Below are positions 38,232-45,946 of a stretch of 45,946 nucleotides of DNA, piece after piece. Under the pieces are notes generated by a model. The model was not told the origin of the DNA. It searched no databases and saw only the letters and a list, made by a program, of their open reading frames with translations. A program made the position numbers and the translations under genes. The first letter of the stretch is position 1; the number at the start of each line of letters is the position of its first letter. This stretch comes from Acidimicrobiales bacterium (GTDB taxonomy: Bacteria > Actinomycetota > Acidimicrobiia > Acidimicrobiales > RAAP-2): NCBI GenBank assembly GCA_025449805.1, contig JANWIR010000035.1, positions 1 through 45,946 on the forward strand, written 5' to 3'.

Positions 38232-38507
38232 CTAGCGATAGCGCGTGGCGAGGTAGAAGCCGCTAAAGAGCGTCACCAAACCGAGTACCAGGTACCACGA
38301 CGAGGCCGACCCGGGCAACACCAGTAGGTAGTTCAACACGATCACCAAGATGCCAAAGGCCATCAGGTCGAGAATCAGCCAGCCGTACCAGTGGGGGCTG
38401 TGATCGTCACTGACGGGACGAGCCTGGGTGACGCGACCACGGGACTGGGCGTCGACGTAGCGTCCCACGCTCTTACGGTTGGACTTCTTCGCGGGTGATT
38501 TCGCCAT
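38232..38507 (-). CDS. crgA: Cell division protein CrgA
   Basis: MAKSPAKKSNRKSVGRYV...DDHSPHWYGWLILDLMAFGILVIVLNYLLVLPGSASSWYLVLGLVTLFSGFYLATRYR; two TMs, syntenic with pknB. Confidence 0.85.
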   Translation of the reverse strand: MAKSPAKKSNRKSVGRYVDAQSRGRVTQARPVSDDHSPHWYGWLILDLMAFGILVIVLNYLLVLPGSASSWYLVLGLVTLFSGFYLATRYR

Positions 38508-38526
38508 GGCTCTAGATGCTATTGCC

Positions 38527-40440
38527 TCAACCCGAGCCAACATTGCTGAAGCCCTGGCACACGGCGAGGTCAATGGTCGAGTTGTAGGGCACCGACGAGC
38601 CGCCCGGCGCGCTTTGGCTGACCACTTGACCGTTCTGGGCCGGCGTGCACAGCGTGGTATCGGCCGTGGTGAAGGCCGCCACTAACCCTTGCGCGGTCAG
38701 CGCCGAGTTGGCCGTTGACTGCGTGTCGCCAACGACGTTCGGCACGATGACCTGGCAGACCCCCGAGGAGGTAATGAGCTTGATCGCGGTACCCGCGGCG
38801 ACGGGTGTCCCGGCCACCGGGTCGGTCTTTACGACGTTGCCGGTCGGCACCGAGTTCGAGCACTGGCGCTGCACCGTCGGGGCTACCGCCAGGCCGGCCT
38901 GACCGAGCGTCGAGGCGGCTTGGTTACTGGTCATGAGCGCCACGTCGGGCACGGGGTACTTCGCCCCGGGCGCGAGCACGAAGAGAATAACGGTGTCGCC
39001 GGTCTTGCCCTTCGTGCCACCCGAGGGGCTCTGGGACAACACGGTGTCGGGCGTGGCGCCGGTCGGTGGCACGGTCGAGGTGGAGTTCACCTTGAAGGCC
39101 AAACCAAGTTTTTGCAACGTCGATTCGGCGTCGCCAATGGACATGCCCGTCGTGTCGGGGATCGTCACGGGGGTCGTCGTCTGACCGAGACTGACCTTCA
39201 ACTCAACGGCCTGACCCTTTTTCACGTTGGCGCCCGACAAGGGCGTCGTCGCGATCACCGTGCCACTGGGCTGATTGGAGGCGACCAGGCTGGTCCTACC
39301 GATTAAGAGCCCGTCGTTCACCAGGGTCTGGGTCGCGTTGCCGATCGTTTGACCAACGAGGTTCGGCATGGTCGTCACCGTGGGCTTGTTGTTCAAGAGC
39401 AGCCCCACCGCGGCGGCCGCCGCGATCAAGACGAGGGCGATCGCGATGGGCAGCACCGCGCCATTACGACGACGCCGACGGACGTCTTGGCGCGGACCGG
39501 TCATCACCGGAACGGCCTGCGTGCGATCGATGCCCGAGGTCACCGGCACCGCGCGTGTCGCGTCGGCACCGAAGAAGGCAACGTCGCGCAAGGTGGCGTG
39601 TACCGGTTGGCCCTCGGTGAAGCGCAGCAGGTCCGCACGAAATTCGTCCGAGGTCTGGTAGCGCTGACTCGGCGACTTCGCGAGCGCCTCCATGACGATC
39701 GCCTCGAGGTCGTGGGGGACGGCCGTCGAGAACTCCGAGAGTGGTGGCACGACGCCGTGGACGTGCTGACTCGAAACGTCGAGTGGGGTCGCGCCAACGA
39801 ACGGTGGTCGACCGACCAGCATTTCGTAGAGCACCACGCCCAGGGAGTAGACGTCGCTGCGTCCGTCGACCGCGGCGCCTTCGGCCTGTTCGGGGGAGAA
39901 GTACGCGGCGGTGCCCATGACCGATCCGGCCTCGGCGAGGTGGTCTTCGCTGGCGACCGCTTGGGCGATACCAAAGTCGGTGACCTTCACCTGACCGTCG
40001 CGGGTAATCAAGATGTTGCCCGGCTTCACGTCGCGGTGTACGACGCCACTGCGGTGCGCGTAACCCAGGGCCGCCGCAACCTGTGCGATGATCTGGGCGC
40101 TGCGCGAGGGCGTCACGGTCGTCGAGTCGCGCAGAACCTCCGCAAGCGACGTGCCCTCGATGAGTTCCATGACGATGAAGTAGGTGCCCTCATCCTCACC
40201 CCAGTCAAAGACCGGCACGATATTGGGGTGCGACAGGTTGGCCGCCGCCTGGGCCTCGCGGCGAAAGCGTTCCACGAACGCGGGGTCCGCGCTGAGCTCG
40301 GAATAGAGAATCTTGAGCGCGACGGCCCGGTTTAGGAGTTCGTCTTGAGCACGGTAGACCATCGCCATGCCACCACGCGCGATCAGGTGCGTGACCCGGT
40401 AGCGATTGGAGTAGAGGTGGGGGTCGTTCACGGGCTCCAT
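38527..40440 (-). CDS. pknB: Ser/Thr protein kinase PknB with four PASTA domains
   Basis: RYRVTHLIARGGMAMVYRAQDELLNRAVALKIL; GVVHRDVKPGNILI; DFGIAQA; TM VLPIAIALVLIAAAAAVGLLL; four PASTA units. Confidence 0.96.
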   Translation of the reverse strand: MEPVNDPHLYSNRYRVTHLIARGGMAMVYRAQDELLNRAVALKILYSELSADPAFVERFRREAQAAANLSHPNIVPVFDWGEDEGTYFIVMELIEGTSLAEVLRDSTTVTPSRSAQIIAQVAAALGYAHRSGVVHRDVKPGNILITRDGQVKVTDFGIAQAVASEDHLAEAGSVMGTAAYFSPEQAEGAAVDGRSDVYSLGVVLYEMLVGRPPFVGATPLDVSSQHVHGVVPPLSEFSTAVPHDLEAIVMEALAKSPSQRYQTSDEFRADLLRFTEGQPVHATLRDVAFFGADATRAVPVTSGIDRTQAVPVMTGPRQDVRRRRRNGAVLPIAIALVLIAAAAAVGLLLNNKPTVTTMPNLVGQTIGNATQTLVNDGLLIGRTSLVASNQPSGTVIATTPLSGANVKKGQAVELKVSLGQTTTPVTIPDTTGMSIGDAESTLQKLGLAFKVNSTSTVPPTGATPDTVLSQSPSGGTKGKTGDTVILFVLAPGAKYPVPDVALMTSNQAASTLGQAGLAVAPTVQRQCSNSVPTGNVVKTDPVAGTPVAAGTAIKLITSSGVCQVIVPNVVGDTQSTANSALTAQGLVAAFTTADTTLCTPAQNGQVVSQSAPGGSSVPYNSTIDLAVCQGFSNVGSG

Positions 40441-40481
40441 AGCGAGACCAGCCTACGCCCTTACTTCATTACGATTACTGG

Positions 40482-41975
40482 TCAACTTGGACACGTTGTC
40501 GGCGTTCCCGAGGCTGGAAGGCCCGCCTGCAGGGCCAACGCACCCTCGACAAGGCACTTGACCACCGGACCGGCGGCCGTCGCGCCCTCTTGACTGATGG
40601 ACTGGAACGGCAAGACCACGGCGACGGCGATCGTCGGCGCGTTCGCCGGCGCGAAGGCGATCATCCAGTCGTCGGTGTTCTTGGCGGCGTTGCCAACCTG
40701 GGCAGTACCGGTCTTCGCGGCGACGTTGTCGGCGGCCGGAAAGATGCCCGCCGCGGTCCCGTACTTCACGACGTTTTGCATCAGGGGCACAATCTCGCTG
40801 GCCTGGATGGGCGTCAGGGGTGTTTGCCAGACCTGGGGCTTGTAGCGCTTAACGACCGTCCCGTCGGGCGCCGTGACCTCTTGCAAGAAGTGCGGGGCCA
40901 TCATGACGCCGTGATTGGCAATGGCGGCGGCGATCAGCGCGTTCTGCAGGGCGGTTAAGCGCACGTTGCCCTGACCGATGGCCGAGTACGCGACGAAGGG
41001 AAGATTATTGGCGAGGTCATTAGCGGCCGGAAAGAAACTCGACACGACGCCGGGGAAGTCAAGGGGTGGCGCCGAATTGATGCCGAAGCTATTGGCCGTC
41101 GCGGCGAGCGCGTTCGCCCCGAGGTCGAGACCTAAGAGGGCGTAGCCGGTGTCGCACGACGGCGGCAACATCCGGGGGATGTCCCCGCCGCACGACCCAA
41201 AGCCGAAGTTCGAGAGCGTCTTGTTGGAGTTGGGCAGGCTGATGGTCGTCTTCACGGGGTAGACCTTGGTGAACAGGTCCGGTCGTTGGGTCACGGCCGC
41301 CGAGGTCGTCACGACCTTGAACGTGGAGCCGGGCGGGAACGTTTGTTGCGTCGCGACCGATCCCAACGGCGGAAACCCGTGGGCGTTGTTGGTGATGTCC
41401 TTCTTCCACGCGGCCGAGGCGACGGCGTAGTCGCTCGACGTCAACGGGACCGGGTTATAGGTCGGGTTTGAGTACATCGCGAGCACGTCACCGTTGGTCG
41501 GGTTCAGGACGACCGCCGCTCCGTCCTGACCCGCCAGGGCCCGCGCCGCCACGCGCTCGAGCGCCGGTTGGAGGGTGGTCGTGACGCTGTCGGCCGCGCT
41601 GGTCGGCGCGAGGAGTTGCTCAAACGATTGCGGCGGCTGTGCGTGGGGCGTGAGGAAACTGTTGTACTGCGCCTCGAGCCAATAGGTGCCGTAGGTCGGC
41701 GAGGAGAAGCCCACGACGCCCGCCGTGAGCGAACCGAAGGGATAGATCCGCCGGTACGCGTTCGCGCCCGTGGACACCGACTCGGCCAGGACGCTGCCGT
41801 CGGCGGCGTAGATCGAACCGCGCGCCAGATTCGTGCCGACCGAGGAGTTTCGAGGATTGAGTGGCGAGGCGTCGAGCGCGGGGGCACGAACGAACTGAAT
41901 GTTGAACGCCTGCACCACCACGGCGGCGAGCAACAAAAAGATGATCACCGCGAGAACTCCGAGACGTCGTGCCAT
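40482..41975 (-). CDS. pbpA: Class B penicillin-binding protein (PbpA/FtsI-like transpeptidase)
   Basis: N-terminal TM; FPPGSTFKVVTTSAAV (SxxK); VAAKTGTAQVGNAAKNTDDWMIAFAPA (KTG). Confidence 0.94.
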   Translation of the reverse strand: MARRLGVLAVIIFLLLAAVVVQAFNIQFVRAPALDASPLNPRNSSVGTNLARGSIYAADGSVLAESVSTGANAYRRIYPFGSLTAGVVGFSSPTYGTYWLEAQYNSFLTPHAQPPQSFEQLLAPTSAADSVTTTLQPALERVAARALAGQDGAAVVLNPTNGDVLAMYSNPTYNPVPLTSSDYAVASAAWKKDITNNAHGFPPLGSVATQQTFPPGSTFKVVTTSAAVTQRPDLFTKVYPVKTTISLPNSNKTLSNFGFGSCGGDIPRMLPPSCDTGYALLGLDLGANALAATANSFGINSAPPLDFPGVVSSFFPAANDLANNLPFVAYSAIGQGNVRLTALQNALIAAAIANHGVMMAPHFLQEVTAPDGTVVKRYKPQVWQTPLTPIQASEIVPLMQNVVKYGTAAGIFPAADNVAAKTGTAQVGNAAKNTDDWMIAFAPANAPTIAVAVVLPFQSISQEGATAAGPVVKCLVEGALALQAGLPASGTPTTCPS

Positions 41976-41978
41976 GCG

Positions 41979-43169
41979 CTAACCCTTCGCGATCGTCGTG
42001 GTGGTGGGCGTGGTGGTGGGCGTGGTCGTTGTTTGGGGGTGACCGGACACCCAACGTTGGTGCCAGGTCGCGGCGACGTTCAACGCCACCGCCACCGACG
42101 GCTCGCTCGCCATTGATCGAAGACTCGCCGCGTCGGCGGGCGTGAGTTGGCTTACCGAAAAGTTGGTATCCAGCAGAAACCTCGGGTGATACCACAAGAC
42201 ACCACTGGGTTGACCTTGATAGACGGCGATCGTCCCGGCGTCGTCGGCCAGGTAGTACGTGGAGTAGGCGTACCAGTGCACAATGGCCACGAATCCAATA
42301 CCGACGCCCACGAAGACCAGTGCCGCCGCCCACACGCGCCAGGTCAGTCGCGCGCGACGACGGGCCCTCGGACGCGTGGTCGCCGCCGCGGCGACCGGCG
42401 CTGGGGAGGAAGAGATCGTTCGCTTCACGGGGACCGCCGCCTGGTTCACCTCGTCAAACTCGACCAACACTGCCGAGATGTTGTCGCGACCACCGGCGGC
42501 GCGCGCCGCGGCAATGAGGCTCTCGACGGCCTCGTCGAGACCGCTCGGTGCACTCGCCAGTCGCGCCAACGTGTCGTCGTCGAGCTCGTTCGACAGGCCG
42601 TCACTACAGAGCAAGACGCGATCACCCGGTCGGGCCTCTAACGACATCACGTCGACCGCAATGGTCGACTCCACGCCCACGCCCCGAGTGAGCTGGTGAC
42701 GCCGTGGGTGCACCGCCGCTTCCTCGGGGGTCAAGCGACCCATCCGCACCCACTCTTCGGCCACCGAGTGATCGTCGCTCAGACGTCGCAAGGCACCGTC
42801 GCGCAGTTGGTAGGCCCGGGAGTCACCGACGTGCACCAGGGTGGGCGACACGACGCCCTGCGCGTCTTCGGTCAGACCAATCGCGATAACGGTGGTGCCC
42901 ATGCCGAAGTGTTCGGGGTTGGTGGACGCGTCGGCCAAAACGTCTTGATTCGCCCGCTCGATGGCACGAAAGAGACCTTCGACGTTGGCTCGGGCGCCGA
43001 ACTCGCCGCGCACCACGTCGATCGTCATCGTGGCCGCCACGTCACCCGCGGCGTGGCCCCCCATGCCGTCGGCGACGATCGCGAGGTGGTCGTCAACGTA
43101 GATGGCGTCCTGGTTGTTCTGGCGTACGAGTCCGGTGTCCGTCGCCGCGGCGTACCGCCAACGCGTCAA
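41979..43169 (-). CDS. pstP: PP2C-family Ser/Thr phosphatase with C-terminal TM and Thr/Pro tail
   Basis: YAAATDTGLVRQNNQDAIYVDDHLAIVADGMGGHAAGDVAA...LVHVGDSRAYQLRDG...LLCSDGLSNELDD...AGGRDNISAVLVEF. Confidence 0.95.
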   Translation of the reverse strand: MTRWRYAAATDTGLVRQNNQDAIYVDDHLAIVADGMGGHAAGDVAATMTIDVVRGEFGARANVEGLFRAIERANQDVLADASTNPEHFGMGTTVIAIGLTEDAQGVVSPTLVHVGDSRAYQLRDGALRRLSDDHSVAEEWVRMGRLTPEEAAVHPRRHQLTRGVGVESTIAVDVMSLEARPGDRVLLCSDGLSNELDDDTLARLASAPSGLDEAVESLIAAARAAGGRDNISAVLVEFDEVNQAAVPVKRTISSSPAPVAAAATTRPRARRRARLTWRVWAAALVFVGVGIGFVAIVHWYAYSTYYLADDAGTIAVYQGQPSGVLWYHPRFLLDTNFSVSQLTPADAASLRSMASEPSVAVALNVAATWHQRWVSGHPQTTTTPTTTPTTTTIAKG

Positions 43170-43621
43170 CGAACGACCTCGAACAAGACACCGCCCACTT
43201 GCACGATGTCACCACGCTCGAGGTGAACTCGCCCCTGAACCATTTCTTGATTCACGTAGGTCCCGTTCGTCGAACCGAGGTCTTCAATAGTGAGGTCACC
43301 CTGATCGTCCACCACGCGCGCGTGTCGCGTCGAGAGGTACGTGTCGTTTAGCGAGAGCTCGCAATCACCGCTGCGACCAATGGTCAGTGTGGTCTCGACG
43401 GCGACACGTTCGCCAGCCCGTTCCACAGGTTCGATGAACTCGAGCGCCAACGCGCCGCCGCGGCGACGGCGAGCACTCTTGGGTGCGGCGTCGACCGGGC
43501 GCGCCGCCACCACCGCAACACGGAGCACGCGCAGAAAGAAGAGACCGACGATCACCATGACCAACACCTGCAGTGGCCGAATGACCGCGGCGTAGTTCGA
43601 CGACGCGGCGAAGAACGTCAA
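43166..43621 (-). CDS. fhaB: FHA-domain protein FhaB-like
   Basis: N-terminal TM; LTIGRSGDCELSLNDTYLSTRHARVVDDQGDLTIEDLGSTNGTYVNQEMV. Confidence 0.92.
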   Translation of the reverse strand: MTFFAASSNYAAVIRPLQVLVMVIVGLFFLRVLRVAVVAARPVDAAPKSARRRRGGALALEFIEPVERAGERVAVETTLTIGRSGDCELSLNDTYLSTRHARVVDDQGDLTIEDLGSTNGTYVNQEMVQGRVHLERGDIVQVGGVLFEVVR

Positions 43622-44265
43622 GCCAACTCAATCCGTAGGTGCACGGTGGCAATCGTGACGTCGTCGCGTGGTGAGAGCGACACCGCGCTGATTCGGTGCC
43701 CGTTGACGAACGTGCCGTTCGTCGAGTCCAGGTCACGAATCGCGACGCCCTCACTGGTTCGCCACACTTCGGCGTGGCGCCGCGACACGTTGGAGTCGTT
43801 GATGACGACGCGCACGTCGGGGCTGCGACCGATGATGAGTGGTTCATCACCCACGGCGAAGGTTCGCCCGTCACTCAAAATGAGTCGCGGCTGCGCCTCA
43901 CCACCTTCGAATTCCGCCTTCACCTCGACCTGGCCAACCTTTACGTCATCGTCAATAAAGATTTCGACCGAGACCGGACCGACGAAGGCGTAACCCTCAC
44001 TGATGGCGTGCTGACGCACCGTCTCTTCGAGCTCGCTGACCAGCGCCTTTTGAAAGCCCTCGAAGCGTTGGGCGTCCTCGGGGCCGAGCCAGACGCGAAT
44101 CAGGTTGGGCGACAGCGCACCCTGCGTGGAGATTCGCCGCGCCAGATCAATTTCACGCACGATGCGGGTCCCAATTTCAATGGGCTGCAGACCGCTCTTA
44201 AATGAGCGTGAGAAGGTCCGCTCAAAGAGGCGCTCGAGGCGATTTTCCACACTTTTGAGAACCAT
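43618..44265 (-). CDS. fhaA: FHA-domain protein FhaA-like (DUF3662 + FHA)
   Basis: MVLKSVENRLERLFERTFSRSFKSGLQPIEIGTRIVREIDLARR...IIGRSPDVRVVINDSNVSRRHAEVWRTSEGVAIRDLDSTNGTFVNGHRI. ATG at 44265; the longer ORF to 44556 reads antisense through tRNA-Leu. Confidence 0.93.
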   Translation of the reverse strand: MVLKSVENRLERLFERTFSRSFKSGLQPIEIGTRIVREIDLARRISTQGALSPNLIRVWLGPEDAQRFEGFQKALVSELEETVRQHAISEGYAFVGPVSVEIFIDDDVKVGQVEVKAEFEGGEAQPRLILSDGRTFAVGDEPLIIGRSPDVRVVINDSNVSRRHAEVWRTSEGVAIRDLDSTNGTFVNGHRISAVSLSPRDDVTIATVHLRIELA

Positions 44266-44354
44266 GGCAGTTCCAACTGTACTGGTCGTTGGGCGAATTG
44301 CTCGGTCGCACGGTGGAGCATCGCTCAGGCGTCGACTAAAGTTGCCAGGTCCCA

Positions 44355-44441
44355 GGGCGAGTGGCGAAATTGGCAGACGCGCAGGCTTCAGGTGCCTGTA
44401 TTCGAAAGGATGTGGGGGTTCAAGTCCCCCCTCGCCCACCA
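44355..44441 (+). tRNA. tRNA-Leu(CAG), CCA encoded
   Basis: GGGCGAGTGGCGAAATTGGCAGACGCGCAGGCTTCAGGTGCCTGTATTCGAAAGGATGTGGGGGTTCAAGTCCCCCCTCGCCCACCA; anticodon loop TTCAGGT, class II long variable arm. Confidence 0.96.
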
Positions 44442-44516
44442 TTGTGAACGGCCCGTCGAGCGCCGGAACCTTCGATTGCTCCACGACCGTGGCACTGGTG
44501 TCCCTATCTCGAGATG

Positions 44517-44554
44517 GCCGATCGACGAGCTCACGCAAGAGCCCGTCGATCGGC
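44517..44554. terminator. Strong inverted repeat downstream of tRNA-Leu (candidate terminator)
   Basis: GCCGATCGACG-A-GCTC-ACGCAA-GAGC-C-CGTCGATCGGC: 11 bp + 4 bp stem with one internal mismatch and 6-nt loop; lies between convergent genes. Confidence 0.55.
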
Positions 44555-44579
44555 AATCGCTACAAGGCGGGTGGCTGGT

Positions 44580-44603
44580 AACGACGGCGGGGGATCCGTC
44601 GTT
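44580..44603. terminator. Second inverted repeat adjacent to the 3' end of the minus-strand gene at 44618
   Basis: AACGACGG-CGGGGGAT-CCGTCGTT, perfect 8-bp arms. Confidence 0.4.
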
Positions 44604-44617
44604 CTGCGCCGTAGTCG

Positions 44618-45292
44618 CTAGAAGTTCTTGACGGTGGTGCTGATGAAGGACAAGAGTGATTTCGGCGCCGTCGTAGCGACCGGTGCACTGAACGTCAAGA
44701 AGATGTAGTGCTTGGTCGCCCAGGCGTCGAGTCGCACACCCCCGGCCTTCGCGGTCGAACCGAGTCCGTCCTCTTTGCCGTTACCGAAGTCCAGGTAGTC
44801 GCTTACCCCACCAACGGGCGTCTTCTTCATCGCGCCGGCTGACTGCTGGGCGAGGTACGCCAAATACTGAGCCGCACTCATTGGCGGCTTCGATGATCCT
44901 TGAACCATCGTCGAAAGTTTCTTGATGTCGGAGGGACTGATGCACGACACCACGATGGCCTTAGAACCAAAGTCCAGCGTGGTGCCCAGGGCGTTCGCCG
45001 GATTCATCGAGGGCTTGGTGTAGTTGTACGGGGTGACGACGGGCGTTGCCGCGCCCTTGTAGCCGTCGGCAATCATGAGCGACTTCGTGATGGACGCGCA
45101 CGAACTGGTGGCGGAGGCGGCGACCGCGTTTGTTGCCGGCAACGAAGCGAGCGTTAGCGAGCCCAGTAGTGCGAAGCTCGAAAGAGCGGTGGTGGAAATC
45201 AAACGAGGACGCAAGAAAGTACCTTTCAAAGTGTGTTGGACCTGCGGGGCATTCGCCACGCAGCGACCCGTCAGGATTATCCGCGAAGACAA
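44618..45292 (-). CDS. Secreted protein of unknown function
   Basis: Signal-like LISTTALSSFALLGSLTLASLPATNAVAASA followed by a soluble domain of about 160 aa; true start probably downstream of the listed 45292. Confidence 0.65.
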   Translation of the reverse strand: MSSRIILTGRCVANAPQVQHTLKGTFLRPRLISTTALSSFALLGSLTLASLPATNAVAASATSSCASITKSLMIADGYKGAATPVVTPYNYTKPSMNPANALGTTLDFGSKAIVVSCISPSDIKKLSTMVQGSSKPPMSAAQYLAYLAQQSAGAMKKTPVGGVSDYLDFGNGKEDGLGSTAKAGGVRLDAWATKHYIFLTFSAPVATTAPKSLLSFISTTVKNF

Positions 45293-45427
45293 GACGCCCC
45301 TAAGCCATTCGTAAGAAGATCTGAAGTATGTGGTTCAACGAACCACGTCGAGCACCTCGCGTTACGTCCCACGCGACCGCGTCCGGTTCACGACACCTCG
45401 CGCAGTGACCAGCGCACCGTGGGCGTG

Positions 45428-45946
45428 CTACGCCGACGCCTCGCTGGTTCCGACGACAAAGTCCGGCCATCCACGCAGGTAGGCAATGAAGTCAGGTCCG
45501 ACGCCCTCGAGGGTCAGGGTCTCTTCCGACACGGGCAGTTCGCGCATCGAAAAGTCGGGGTCGTCACGCGTTTGGCGAGGAAAGTCGTGGTTGGTAATGG
45601 CCGCACGGCCGAGGATAACGAGATCGACGCCCTCGTCGATGGCCCGTCGCGCGTCGCGCGCCGTATAGATCTTGCCGGCGGCGCCGAGACGCGTGCGACC
45701 CCGATCGACGTCGGTAAAGAGTTCGAGAAGTTGGCGCCCGGCCAACGCTTCGTCGCTGGCTTCTTTGAAGACGTCCCACAGCGAGAGATCAATCAGATCA
45801 ACGGTGCCCGTGTCAATCAGGCGTTGGTAGAGCTCGAGTACGTCGGGCGTCGACATCGCGAAACGCTCGGGCGAGAGTCGTATCGCAAGGTGAAAGTCAT
45901 CGCCGCAACGCGCGCGAACGCCGTCAATAATCTCGAAGAAGATTCG
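45428..45946 (-). CDS. NADH:flavin oxidoreductase / Old Yellow Enzyme family, C-terminal part, runs off right edge
   Basis: Frame stays open to window end: RIFFEIIDGVRARCGDDFHLAIRLSPERFAMSTPDVLELYQRLIDTG...AAGKIYTARDARRAIDEGVDLVILGRAAITNHDFP; the listed start at 45856 is internal. Confidence 0.8.
   Translation of the reverse strand, partial: RIFFEIIDGVRARCGDDFHLAIRLSPERFAMSTPDVLELYQRLIDTGTVDLIDLSLWDVFKEASDEALAGRQLLELFTDVDRGRTRLGAAGKIYTARDARRAIDEGVDLVILGRAAITNHDFPRQTRDDPDFSMRELPVSEETLTLEGVGPDFIAYLRGWPDFVVGTSEASA

Noticed and set aside
39349-40335. 328-aa plus-strand ORF antisense to pknB
   Set aside because: Composition typical of antisense frame in high-GC DNA; pknB motifs on the opposite strand are unambiguous.
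43618-44556. Long form of FhaA starting at 44556
   Set aside because: The N-terminal extension MVGEGGLEPPHPFEYRHLKPARLP is antisense tRNA-Leu; ATG 44265 fits the family.
1-45946. CRISPR arrays, transposases, integrases, phage genes, rRNA
   Set aside because: None seen; no regularly spaced short repeats other than the MBG coding repeats and no transposase/integrase motifs in any listed ORF.

Overview
High-GC actinobacterial chromosomal DNA, probably Acidimicrobiia-like (taxonomy is inference). Gene density is high and many genes overlap by 4 nt. From left to right: (i) a large secreted MBG-repeat protein on the minus strand, running off the left edge and absent from the ORF track; tRNA-Arg(ACG); (ii) an M20 amidohydrolase and a cysteine-synthase-like gene; (iii) a compact minus-strand operon (about 5.1-10.7 kb) with a VirD4-like coupling ATPase, a VirB4-like ATPase, an SCO6880-like membrane protein, a VirB6/TrbL-like polytopic protein, a VirB2-like small protein and a terminal ROK-type sugar kinase; (iv) senX3/regX3, serS, an ABC exporter, a TlpA-like thioredoxin, ctaB/ctaA; (v) a non-canonical split cytochrome b locus with a small His-rich membrane protein, then tRNA-Ala(TGC) and a CtaG-like protein; (vi) tRNA-Ile(GAT) followed by enoyl-CoA hydratase, mmsA, a complete Liv-type ABC importer with a divergent PucR-type regulator, a YdeI/OmdA-like protein and a class III aminotransferase; (vii) hotdog thioesterases, a COG4705-like membrane protein, pirin and thiolase; (viii) a crgA-pknB(4 PASTA)-pbpA-pstP-fhaB-fhaA cell envelope cluster that lacks the usual rodA/ftsW; tRNA-Leu(CAG); a secreted protein; and an OYE-family oxidoreductase cut by the right edge. 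The most notable loci are the chromosomal mini T4SS-like operon and the atypical cytochrome b module. All assignments come from reading the protein sequences; no searches were run.
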